NCBI GenBank assembly: GCA_030641105.1
Contig: DAOWHZ010000024.1
Coordinates: 1-23,912, forward strand
Origin: a bacterium
Lineage (GTDB): Bacteria > Patescibacteria > ABY1 > BM507 > VMTK01
DNA length: 23,912 nt
Reading direction: 5' to 3'
The notes below the pieces were generated by a model. It searched no databases and was not told where the DNA came from. It saw nothing but the letters and a program-made list of their open reading frames with translations. Positions 15,021 through 21,805 of this stretch are shown here, one piece after another; position 1 is the stretch's first letter; each line of letters starts with the position of its first letter. A program made the translations under genes and the position numbers.

Positions 15021-15065
15021 ATTTGTAGCATAATGTAACTATTTTAATTATACGATAATTCAGCC

Positions 15066-15101
15066 AAAAATAAAAGGAGGCTTATAAAATTTTAGCCTCC
15101 T
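15066..15101 (-). terminator. Rho-independent terminator for the small-gene operon
   Basis: On the minus strand an AGGAGGCT stem (15101-15094) pairs with AGCCTCCT (15082-15075) around an 11-base A+T-rich loop. It is followed by a T-rich tract (TTTATTTTT, 15074-15066). It lies 20 bases after the stop of the 55-residue gene, which marks the end of the 16035-15121 operon and separates it from the glycerate kinase gene. Confidence 0.85.
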
Positions 15102-15120
15102 AAGGAGAACGGATTGAAGT

Positions 15121-15288
15121 TTATTCAATTTCTCTAATATTGTCGTCTCCAATCCAACGTTTATAATCTATACAGTCTGGATTTACGCAAATATGTTTAT
15201 CAAACATAATATGTCTGTTCGGATTTGCCTTGTCTATATGAGTACCACTTTTTTCCCCTATTTCGCCGCAAAAACCGCATATTTTCAT
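15121..15288 (-). CDS. Tiny zinc-ribbon-like protein (55 residues)
   Basis: An ORF of 55 codons plus stop, starting MKICGFCGEIGEKSG and ending DDNIREIE. C4 and C7 (CGFC) plus C34 and C39 (CVNPDC) form two cysteine pairs that could bind one zinc; H25 and H32 lie between them. The gene is well supported. A strong Shine-Dalgarno AGGAGG (15301-15296) is 7 bases before the ATG, the stop of the upstream gene is 1 base away, and a terminator follows. This is unusual here because most genes in the window lack a visible Shine-Dalgarno site. Function is unknown; small zinc ribbons often bind nucleic acid or partner proteins. Confidence 0.8.
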   Translation of the reverse strand: MKICGFCGEIGEKSGTHIDKANPNRHIMFDKHICVNPDCIDYKRWIGDDNIREIE

Positions 15289-15289
15289 T

Positions 15290-15592
15290 TTAAGCCCTCC
15301 TTTCCCAATCTAAATGTTCGCAAATAACTTGCATTGCGTTATGGATAGTGCTAAAAGCATCTTCTGAGCATTCAGCTTCATCAAGCCATTCTATGCCCGT
15401 GAACGATCCTTCTCTTATTCTTCTATAACGTTTATAAATTTTTTCTGGTACAACAATAACCGCTGCGCTGGCTCTTTTCCCATAGTAGCTGAAAAAGCGT
15501 TCTCTACCCCATTCTTTTATTAAGCTTAATGATAAGCCTAATATTTTTTCCGCCTCTTGAATATTTTTTATAAAGATCGGCTTTTTATCCAT
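15290..15592 (-). CDS. Hypothetical 100-residue cytoplasmic protein
   Basis: A protein I do not recognise. It starts MDKKPIFIKNIQEAEKIL and has mixed helices. In the middle, VIVVPEKIYKRYRRIREG is basic. The C-terminal half is acidic and contains cysteines in DEAECSEDAF and QVICEHLDWERRA. There is no signal peptide or membrane span. A strong AGGAGG (15603-15598) lies 5 bases before the ATG, giving confidence that it is a gene. It lies between a secreted or membrane protein gene (41 bases upstream) and the zinc-ribbon gene (1 base downstream), so these three form an operon. Function is not assigned. Confidence 0.7.
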   Translation of the reverse strand: MDKKPIFIKNIQEAEKILGLSLSLIKEWGRERFFSYYGKRASAAVIVVPEKIYKRYRRIREGSFTGIEWLDEAECSEDAFSTIHNAMQVICEHLDWERRA

Positions 15593-15633
15593 TTTCCCCT
15601 CCTTTGTTTTAGTGTAAAATTTATTTTAATTTT

Positions 15634-16035
15634 TTAATTGCCTCCTTTATTCTTTTTAAACTTTATAAAAGGAAATGTCAAGACCCCGATTGCAATCAAA
15701 ATACTAATTATTGAATAACAAAGTTTCCAATTAACTGGAATCAATCTTTGGGGCAATAATGTATCGTCTGAATAACTATAACCGATTGCCTCGCAATATT
15801 TCTGAAAAAATTCACTGTTTGGATGTTCAAATTTTACCAATCTCCATTCTTCTGCCGGCATTTGCTTATAATACCCGCCAACTGCTTCGTAAATAAATGC
15901 TCTGCATTCTTTTGCTTCATTATTAATTCCTAATTTAACCCGCACTTCAACTTTATCACAAGCAAAAACAGTTGAAGGAATTATTAATAATGATAACAGT
16001 AAAATAAGAAATAAATATTTTTGTAATTTTTTCAT
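15634..16035 (-). CDS. Hypothetical exported protein with a C-terminal membrane span
   Basis: A 133-residue protein. Residues 1-25 are a signal peptide (MKKLQKYLFLILLLSLLII, cleavage probably near VFA, giving a mature N-terminal Cys-Asp). VFAC is close to a lipobox, so lipidation is possible. The extracellular part (about 26-102) has several cysteines, including C26, C44, C80 and C106, and phrases such as FIYEAVGGYYKQMP and FFQKYCEAIGYSYSDD. Residues about 105-124 are a membrane span (CYSIISILIAIGVLTFPFI), followed by a basic tail. It thus has a membrane-anchored domain exposed outside. No family recognised. It is the first gene of the three-gene operon ending at 15121 and lies 41 bases from the gltX stop. 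Confidence 0.6.
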   Translation of the reverse strand: MKKLQKYLFLILLLSLLIIPSTVFACDKVEVRVKLGINNEAKECRAFIYEAVGGYYKQMPAEEWRLVKFEHPNSEFFQKYCEAIGYSYSDDTLLPQRLIPVNWKLCYSIISILIAIGVLTFPFIKFKKNKGGN

Positions 16036-16076
16036 AAGCTAATAAATTAATAAATTATATTCTAACGAAATAGCCA

Positions 16077-17573
16077 TTACAGCTTAATAATCCCCTCTTT
16101 TACTCTCTTCAAACTCTCCTCTTTCCCCAAAACCTCAGCCACATCAAACGGCCCTGGGCTGGCTTTGCGGCCGGTTAAAGCAACCCGCATTGGCCATAAA
16201 TACTCCCCTACTTTACCTTCCACAGCTTGAATATGGCTTATTAACGCGTCTTCAATGCTGTCGTTTGTCCAATTTTCTCTTGGAATTTTACTTAATAGTT
16301 CATAAACTTTTTCTAAATTTTTCTTCACTTCTTCATTTGTTATTTTTTTCCAAATCAGCAATTCAGATGAATATTCCAGCTTATCAACAAAAAAGAATTC
16401 CGTCAACTCCCCTATCTCCGGCAGCTTTTTAAGCCTTTCCTGCTCTAATGCCATGATTTTTTTAGTATATTCCGCCATTCCTAATCCGTTTGCCGCTACC
16501 TTAACAAAGGCGCGTCCTTTATTTGCAATCTTTTTTAAATGTTTTTCTAAATACGGCTCGCATAATTCAATAAGCTCATCCAATGGCTTCTGCCTAATAT
16601 AATAACCATTGAAATAATCCAGTTTTTCAATATCAAAAATCGCCGGACTTGTGCCCACATCTTCTATTTTAAATTCTTTTTCCAACTCTTTAAGCGTAAA
16701 AATTTCCCTGTCATCTTTCGTATGCCATCCAAGCAAAACACAGAAATTAATTAAAGCTTCCGGTAAATATCCTTTGGCGCGATAATCTTCAACAGCTACA
16801 TCGCGCTGCCGTTTGCTAAGTTTGCCGCCTTCCTTGTTTAAAGTTAAAGGCATATGATAAAATTTCGGCGCCTGCCAGCCAAAAGATTGATAAAGCAAAA
16901 TATTTTTAGGAAAAGAAGGAATCCATTCTGCGCCTCTGATAACATGGCTGATCTGCATTAAATGGTCATCAACCACTAAAGCAAATTGATAAGTTGGCAT
17001 GCCATTGGATTTTATTAAAACATGATCTTCTAAATCTTCAGCTCTAAATTTAATATTGCCGCGCAATTCATCATAAACAGCAATTTCGCCTTCTAACGGC
17101 ATTTTTTGCCTGATAACAAATTTTTCGCCTTTTTTGATTCTTTTTTCTATTTCAGCTTCACTTAAATCCCTGCAAACGCGGTCATAACGCGGCGGCAATT
17201 TTTTATCCTGCTGATCCTGGCGCATTTTTTGCAGCCGTTCCGCAGCGCAAAAACATCTGTACGCTTTACCTTTTTTTAATAATTCATCAGCGTATTTTTC
17301 ATATATTTTTTTGCGCTGGCTCTGTATGTACGGACCATAGTTTCCGCCGACATGAGGACCTTCGTCAAATTTAATGCCGACCCAGTCCAAAACCTCAATC
17401 AAATTCTCAACCGCTCCTTTAACTTCCCTTTTTTGATCAGTGTCTTCAATGCGCAAAATCAATTTACCGCCCAATGATTTAGCGGTTAAGTAATCAAAAA
17501 GAGCGGTTCTTAAACTGCCAATATGCAGAAAACCGGTTGGACTTGGCGCAAAACGTATTCTAATTTTTGGCAT
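16077..17573 (-). CDS. gltX: Glutamyl-tRNA synthetase
   Basis: A class I aminoacyl-tRNA synthetase that charges tRNA-Glu. In genomes without glutaminyl-tRNA synthetase it often also charges tRNA-Gln for later amidation; that is an inference here. The 498-residue protein begins MPKIRIRFAPSPTGFLHIGS, with the HIGH-type signature HIGS at 17-20. ILRIEDTDQKR follows at about 39-49, and the KMSKS-type GGKLSKRQRD has KLSKR at 251-255. The tRNA-contact region has the typical GMPTYQFALVVDDHLM and HVIRGAEWI. The C-terminal anticodon-binding region ends VALTGRKASPGPFDVAEVLG. The start is the ATG at 17571-17573. It follows the stop of a 58-residue membrane protein by one base, suggesting translational coupling. 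Confidence 0.95.
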   Translation of the reverse strand: MPKIRIRFAPSPTGFLHIGSLRTALFDYLTAKSLGGKLILRIEDTDQKREVKGAVENLIEVLDWVGIKFDEGPHVGGNYGPYIQSQRKKIYEKYADELLKKGKAYRCFCAAERLQKMRQDQQDKKLPPRYDRVCRDLSEAEIEKRIKKGEKFVIRQKMPLEGEIAVYDELRGNIKFRAEDLEDHVLIKSNGMPTYQFALVVDDHLMQISHVIRGAEWIPSFPKNILLYQSFGWQAPKFYHMPLTLNKEGGKLSKRQRDVAVEDYRAKGYLPEALINFCVLLGWHTKDDREIFTLKELEKEFKIEDVGTSPAIFDIEKLDYFNGYYIRQKPLDELIELCEPYLEKHLKKIANKGRAFVKVAANGLGMAEYTKKIMALEQERLKKLPEIGELTEFFFVDKLEYSSELLIWKKITNEEVKKNLEKVYELLSKIPRENWTNDSIEDALISHIQAVEGKVGEYLWPMRVALTGRKASPGPFDVAEVLGKEESLKRVKEGIIKL

Positions 17574-17574
17574 A

Positions 17575-17751
17575 TTAGTTAAAACAAAAATAAAAATTTA
17601 AAATCAAGGATAACACTAAAATAATACTAACAATAATTAAGGCAATACGCAATTTTTTGGCATCTTCTTCTGCCTCCACCCTGTCTTTTTTAAGCATGAT
17701 ATTAGTTACATCATTAACCAAATATACAAATTTTTTTATCTTAAATTTCAT
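17575..17751 (-). CDS. Small membrane protein directly upstream of gltX (58 residues)
   Basis: An ORF of 58 codons plus stop, starting MKFKIKKFVYLVNDVTNI. A charged, helical middle (LKKDRVEAEEDAKK) leads to one membrane span (about 35-54, IALIIVSIILVLSLIL) and a short aromatic tail. The coding character (charged helix then a clean hydrophobic span) and the arrangement TAA-T-ATG with gltX argue that it is real. No Shine-Dalgarno site is clear. Upstream lies the cloverleaf-like repeat at 17770-17855. Function is unknown. Confidence 0.6.
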   Translation of the reverse strand: MKFKIKKFVYLVNDVTNIMLKKDRVEAEEDAKKLRIALIIVSIILVLSLILNFYFCFN

Positions 17752-17769
17752 AATTGTTTGTTTCCATTA

Positions 17770-17855
17770 AGCTTTAGCTCAGGGTTTTGGATGCTTTAGC
17801 ATCCTGTTGTTGTAATCCTAGCAGGCTAAAGCCTGCATAACCCTAAGCTAAAGCT
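17770..17855. repeat. Cloverleaf-like palindromic element with four GCTTTAGC units
   Basis: Outer arms 17770-17786 and 17839-17855 pair at 16 of 17 positions. Inside are two perfect 16-base hairpins, GGATGCTTTAGCATCC (17789-17804) and GCAGGCTAAAGCCTGC (17821-17836). Each of the four segments contains GCTTTAGC or its complement. The right arm overlaps the last codons and the stop of the GT26-Nudix gene. The architecture (outer stem, two inner hairpins) parallels the REPIN-like element at 3493-3621, though the sequence differs. Confidence 0.85.
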
Positions 17856-19086
17856 CGGTGGAAGATTCAAATTTTTCTAAAAATATTTCAGTTGCTTTTT
17901 TCCTTTTAAGATGGATGGTGTTAATTAAATTTTCACTGTCAACCCATGTCCAGTCAGAATGGTCCCAAAAATTTATTTTTATATCTTCATCCTTTCCAAT
18001 AAATTCAGCGATAAACAAACCTTGTTTTTGGCCTTTATATCCTGTATGCCTTTTTGTTTTATATTTTCCGACTTTTTTGTCAAATTTATATTTCCATAAA
18101 TTACTAAAACAAGCTATTGGCCTAAATTTATCACAATCAATTTCTTCGCTTAATTCCCTGGCGCCGGCAGTCATTAAATCTTCTCCATCGGTTCCTCCTT
18201 GCGGCAACTGCCAATGACCAGGCTCATTTCTTCTTTCTGCTAATAAAATTTTATAACGATTATTTTCTTTCTTGTAAAGCAGGCAAGCAACATTAGGCCG
18301 ATATAAAAATGGGCAAATCAATCTCCATTTAAAAAATTTCCATGGAAAAATTATTACAGCGCTATAAATTCTTTTTATTCGCCATAACCTTTTACCTGCC
18401 GGCTGATTAAAAATTCGCCAAAGCCATTCCAGCCCTAAAGCACGCAAAAATTTCGGCGCTCGTTTGATTTTACCTATTAAAAAATCAAACGCGCCGCCTA
18501 CTCCGATAGCTATTTTTACTGACGGCAATTTTGGCAAATTATGATAAATCCATTTTTCCTGCCATGGCGCGCCAAGCGCAACAAACAAAATATCCGGCTG
18601 AAAATTTACCAAATTTCCTCCCGCAATATTCTGCGGGATCCAATTTCCAATTTCTCTATCAACATCAACTACCATAAACCGCAAATCAGGATATTTCTCC
18701 CTCAAAACTTTTTCAATATCCTTTTTATTGGATAATCCATCCTTCCAATTCACCACCGCAATTCTTAATTCGTAATTCTTAATTCGTAATTCTCTTAAAA
18801 TATCTTTAACCAAATCCACACCAGTATATCTGTATATATTTTTATTCATTGCCCAAGCCGCAAATTTCAAACCAATCCCATCCGGCACGGCTAAATCCGC
18901 TTTATTTAATATGTAAAAAAATTCTTCATCCTTGCCTGCCTGCAATAAAAATTCCGGATTTGGCGTAACAATTTGATGTTGATCATTATCAGCTAAAAAA
19001 TATTCTATTTTTTTAAGAATTTGTTTTTTGTTGAAATTTGATATATTAATTCCTAAAATATTAATGGTATTCATAATAATGTTCAT
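17848..19086 (-). CDS. WecG/TagA-family glycosyltransferase fused to a Nudix hydrolase
   Basis: A 412-residue two-domain protein. Residues about 5-255 are a GT26 (WecG/TagA/CpsF) glycosyltransferase, which adds a sugar to a lipid-linked precursor of a surface polymer. Motifs are IVTPNPEFLLQAGKD, DLAVPDGIGLKFAA, FVALGAPWQEKWI, and IGVGGAFDFLIGKIKRAP, ending in an amphipathic basic segment. Residues about 262-405 are a Nudix domain resembling RppH or Ap4A hydrolases: WQLPQGGTDGEDLM then AGARELSEEIDCDKF. The Nudix box keeps E-x7-RE-x2-EE, but the N-terminal loop is one residue shorter and the usual Gly after EE is absent. The frame is continuous across the join. A 14-bp tandem repeat (18760-18793) encodes LRIKNYELRI in the first domain. 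The start ATG at 19086 lies 3 bases after the pgeF stop. The last codons lie in the palindromic element. Confidence 0.85.
   Translation of the reverse strand: MNIIMNTINILGINISNFNKKQILKKIEYFLADNDQHQIVTPNPEFLLQAGKDEEFFYILNKADLAVPDGIGLKFAAWAMNKNIYRYTGVDLVKDILRELRIKNYELRIAVVNWKDGLSNKKDIEKVLREKYPDLRFMVVDVDREIGNWIPQNIAGGNLVNFQPDILFVALGAPWQEKWIYHNLPKLPSVKIAIGVGGAFDFLIGKIKRAPKFLRALGLEWLWRIFNQPAGKRLWRIKRIYSAVIIFPWKFFKWRLICPFLYRPNVACLLYKKENNRYKILLAERRNEPGHWQLPQGGTDGEDLMTAGARELSEEIDCDKFRPIACFSNLWKYKFDKKVGKYKTKRHTGYKGQKQGLFIAEFIGKDEDIKINFWDHSDWTWVDSENLINTIHLKRKKATEIFLEKFESSTEL
18760..18793. repeat. 14-bp tandem repeat inside the GT26-Nudix gene
   Basis: The unit AATTCTTAATTCGT occurs twice in full (18760-18773, 18774-18787) plus 6 bases. 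On the coding (minus) strand it gives LRIKNYELRI. Because 14 is not a multiple of three, gain or loss of one unit would shift the frame of the gene. Confidence 0.8.
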
Positions 19087-19089
19087 AAT

Positions 19090-19797
19090 TTACTTCCTTA
19101 AACCAATATAAGCAATCATGGCTTTCAAATCTTTTGGCTTATCTCTGCGATAGGAAAAATATTTAGCATCTAAACAATAAGTGCATTCTTGGCTAGTTTT
19201 AACATTATCTGCTGGCACACCCGCATCAAATAATTGCACAGCTACGATTCTTGATAAATTAATAAATGTTTTATTCCTTTTTTGTACTATTACATCTTGA
19301 TATTCTTTAAACTTTTTTGCTATGTCGTCTTTTACCTCAAAATGGCATTTCTGGATATGAGCTCCAATATTAACCAAAATATCATCATATCTTGATTTAA
19401 AATTTTCAATCATTACTTGAACCATACTGCTAACAATATTTTCTTTCACGCCTTGCCATCCTGCATGAGCTATGCCAATTATTTTCTTTTTATGGTTATA
19501 AAAATATATTGGCAAACAATCAGCTACTGTAATAGTCAGAAATAAATTTTTTTCATTTGTAACCATGCAGTCTGTATTGGAAATAATTTGACCGGCATGT
19601 TTTCGCTCAACTATTTTAATATTAGCGCCATGATGCAAACCAGCAAAAACAACATTATTATAATCAATGCCTAACTTAATAAAAAATTTTTGTTGATTTT
19701 CCAATACCTCTCTGTTGTGTTTATTTCTTAACAATCTCATTGAACCGTCTCTTTTACTGGATATGCCCAAAACTAAATTTTTGTATTTTGATAACAT
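19090..19797 (-). CDS. pgeF: Laccase-domain (YfiH/PgeF) protein, purine nucleoside or peptidoglycan-editing type
   Basis: A 235-residue member of the YfiH/PgeF family. These enzymes act as purine nucleoside phosphorylase/adenosine deaminase, and E. coli PgeF removes wrongly incorporated residues from wall precursors. The metal-site residues are in place: H56 in GLHHGANI, C94 in VADCLPIYF, and H111 in IAHAGWQGV. The family strings IGAHIQKCHFEV and CTYCLDAKYFSYRRD are also present. I start at the ATG 19797. A start at 19869 would add 24 residues (KPSQPSAERLRRGR...) that are simply a translation of the palindromic repeat at 19811-19850. No Shine-Dalgarno site decides the matter. It sits between the glycosidase gene and the GT26-Nudix gene (3-base gap) and is probably co-transcribed with both. 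Confidence 0.85.
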   Translation of the reverse strand: MLSKYKNLVLGISSKRDGSMRLLRNKHNREVLENQQKFFIKLGIDYNNVVFAGLHHGANIKIVERKHAGQIISNTDCMVTNEKNLFLTITVADCLPIYFYNHKKKIIGIAHAGWQGVKENIVSSMVQVMIENFKSRYDDILVNIGAHIQKCHFEVKDDIAKKFKEYQDVIVQKRNKTFINLSRIVAVQLFDAGVPADNVKTSQECTYCLDAKYFSYRRDKPKDLKAMIAYIGLRK

Positions 19798-19810
19798 ATT
19801 ATAAATTATT

Positions 19811-19850
19811 CTGCCTCGTCGCAGTCTCTCAGCGGAGGGCTGCGACGGTT
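19811..19850. repeat. Palindromic repeat before pgeF
   Basis: CGTCGCAG (19817-19824) pairs with CTGCGACG (19840-19847) around a 15-base loop. The 17 bases 19811-19827 match exactly the complement of 3414-3430 at the rhuM break point, and part of it matches the repeat in the aminotransferase gene. If translated from an upstream start, it would give the string PSQPSAERLRRGR. Confidence 0.75.
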
Positions 19851-19873
19851 TCAAAATTTGGAATTTCAAAAAG

Positions 19874-21118
19874 TTATTTTTCTTTGAATATTATCGCATT
19901 TGGAATATCCCTGCCCGGCCCAACCATATATTCATCATTATACCACAGCGCTGATGAATAACCACCATCTAAGTTTATAGCGTATTCAACTTCCATGGCT
20001 TTCATTATGTTAGCTAAATTTGGCACAGTAGCATTATGAGCTATAACCAAATATATTATGCATGTTCCATTATTTGCAGAGCCGTTCTTGTAAGCCATGG
20101 CATTGCGCAAACTTTTTACAGTTTTTTGTTTTTCATCTATGTCCCACTCTATTAACAAATTCATACCATCTTCAATCAACCTTGGCTTATTGCCAATTGC
20201 GGCCTGCAATTTAACTCCATTAACGGTTTCAAAATGTTCAACACTTTTGAAATCCCTGCTGTCTTTAAAATAATAAAATTTATTATTTTCATCAAATGCC
20301 ATAATCGGCCCGGTTGTCCAGTACTTCAGCTGATCTTTATTAATCATCTTGCCTAAACGCGAGTTATAAACAGGATAAAAATAATAATTCTGTCCTCCGC
20401 AATTATTATAACAGCAAAAATAAGTTCCATTAATGCCGGCGAAACCATTATTATCAATCATATACTCTGCAAGAGATTGAGCGCCATACTCCCCCTCTCC
20501 TTCAGAAGGAGAGGGGGTTGGGGGGTGAGGTGCATTATCAGTTATAATTTGCAAATTTGGATTAGACAAATCAATTGCCACTATATCAACCTTAAAATCC
20601 CCGTCAATAGTGCTAATTATTTTATGTTCATATTTGCTATATTTACCAAGCGACTCTTCAAGGCCTGATTTATGAATTTTGGCTAAATTCTCGCGAGTAA
20701 TGCCAAGCGATAATTCACGCATGATCTGAAATGCGTCAGCCGGCCTGCCTAAATAATACTTTTTTAAATCCTTAGGATAAATATACCAGGCCTCGCCATT
20801 CTTCTCTACTTGCAGAATAATCTTGCCGGCCAGCCTTTTTGCCAAATTTAAATCCCCTGCCACTGGCATGCCTGACTGGGCGATTCGCTGAAAATCAATC
20901 TCGTTTATGCCTAAGCCCAGCTCGCGCATAATCTGAAAAGCGTCAGCTGGCCTGCCTAAATAATACCGCTTATTATCTTCCGGATAAATATACCATGCTT
21001 CGCCATTACCTTGGACATTAAGCAGAATTTGTCCTGATAATTCTTGGCTTAAACTATTTGCATTGACAATGCATGGCAAAACTAAAAATAATGTAATTAT
21101 AAAAATTATTTTTTTCAT
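19874..21118 (-). CDS. Secreted phosphodiester glycosidase (NAGPA/DUF2233 domain) with two surface repeats
   Basis: A 414-residue exported protein. Residues 1-20 form a signal peptide (MKKIIFIITLFLVLPCIVNA). Two tandem copies of a surface repeat follow: about 27-79 and 96-149, each with GEAWYIYPxD, then YYLGRPADAFQIMREL. The rest is a phosphodiester glycosidase-type domain (as in human NAGPA), with VDIVAIDLSNP, GFAGINGTYF, TTGPIMAFDE, and the signature INLDGGYSSALWYN near the C-terminus (about 381-394). These enzymes release a sugar from a phosphodiester bond, so a surface or teichoic-acid-like phosphoglycan is a possible substrate. Residues about 197-211 (HPPTPSPSEGEGEYG) come from a palindromic repeat at 20491-20517. 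It lies in a loop early in the glycosidase domain, so activity may survive. The gene is followed 76 bases later by pgeF. Confidence 0.85.
   Translation of the reverse strand: MKKIIFIITLFLVLPCIVNANSLSQELSGQILLNVQGNGEAWYIYPEDNKRYYLGRPADAFQIMRELGLGINEIDFQRIAQSGMPVAGDLNLAKRLAGKIILQVEKNGEAWYIYPKDLKKYYLGRPADAFQIMRELSLGITRENLAKIHKSGLEESLGKYSKYEHKIISTIDGDFKVDIVAIDLSNPNLQIITDNAPHPPTPSPSEGEGEYGAQSLAEYMIDNNGFAGINGTYFCCYNNCGGQNYYFYPVYNSRLGKMINKDQLKYWTTGPIMAFDENNKFYYFKDSRDFKSVEHFETVNGVKLQAAIGNKPRLIEDGMNLLIEWDIDEKQKTVKSLRNAMAYKNGSANNGTCIIYLVIAHNATVPNLANIMKAMEVEYAINLDGGYSSALWYNDEYMVGPGRDIPNAIIFKEK
20491..20517. repeat. Perfect 12-bp-stem palindrome inserted in the glycosidase gene
   Basis: CCCCCTCTCCTT pairs perfectly with AAGGAGAGGGGG around a 3-base loop. 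On the coding strand it lies within codons for TPSPSEGEGE, proline/serine/glutamate-rich and unlike the surrounding residues. A further G-rich tail (20518-20528) is included in the insert. The G+C content stands out from the gene. Confidence 0.8.
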
Positions 21119-21174
21119 TGATTTAAATTATTACCTTTACTTTACCGTATTCTCTTTCTGTGCGGTTGGTTAAT

Positions 21175-21795
21175 TTATCTTTCCGGCTTCTCAAGAATTA
21201 ATTGCCAACCGCCTGTAGTAAGATATTTTTCCATTAACTCTTTATCTAACTTAAATTCTTTCCATGTGATTTTATAATCTTTGTCGCTAAGATACTTTAA
21301 AGGTTTTTTAAGAAGCGCTTGGCCGTTATTATCGTAATCGCGTTTATTGACAGGATAAATTTTTATAATTCCGCCATCATTCAATACCCGATCCATTTCC
21401 TTAAAGGCCTGCATGTATTCACTATCACCTTCACGGCTGTGTAAATACAAAGGAACTGCATCAAGAGAAACAATTAAGTCAAACTTCTTATCCTTAAATG
21501 GCATTTCTTGGGCAATGCCAGCCACAACTTTTTCCCGACTGCTTTTCTTCCGAGCTAATTCAGACTCAGGTGTATCTGGACCAAGCATTGGATTAACTGA
21601 AAATACTCGCGCCTCAATACCTCTTTCTTCTACTCCTTTCTTAAATTCTTCTTTTTCTCCCGAACCAAGATCAAGAATGTCTTTGCCCTGCAATTCTTCC
21701 TTTTTTAAATCCAAAAAATATGCATACGCTTCATAAGGCCTAGAGGTGATTTGTGATTTCTCCCAATATTCGCGTCTGCCAAATTCTTCAATCAT
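21175..21795 (-). CDS. SAM-dependent class I methyltransferase
   Basis: A 206-residue methyltransferase. Motif I is DILDLGSGEKEEF (about 40-52), and motif II includes VFSVNPML. The acidic strand is KFDLIVSLDAVPLYLH (about 103-118), and a later strand is LNDGGIIKIYPVN. The N-terminus has the lead-in FGRREYWEKSQITSRPYEAYAYFLDL, typical of the Methyltransf_11 type. There is no signal peptide. The acceptor is unknown; neighbouring genes for a sugar transferase and a glycosidase do not identify it. It starts 10 bases after the ZIP transporter stop and probably belongs to the same transcript. A 56-base gap separates it from the glycosidase gene. Confidence 0.82.
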   Translation of the reverse strand: MIEEFGRREYWEKSQITSRPYEAYAYFLDLKKEELQGKDILDLGSGEKEEFKKGVEERGIEARVFSVNPMLGPDTPESELARKKSSREKVVAGIAQEMPFKDKKFDLIVSLDAVPLYLHSREGDSEYMQAFKEMDRVLNDGGIIKIYPVNKRDYDNNGQALLKKPLKYLSDKDYKITWKEFKLDKELMEKYLTTGGWQLILEKPER

Positions 21796-21805
21796 AAAAA
21801 ATATA

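Noticed and set aside
14737..15033. Plus-strand open frame opposite the glycerate kinase start
   Set aside because: It lies entirely antisense to conserved kinase motifs and has no family resemblance of its own.
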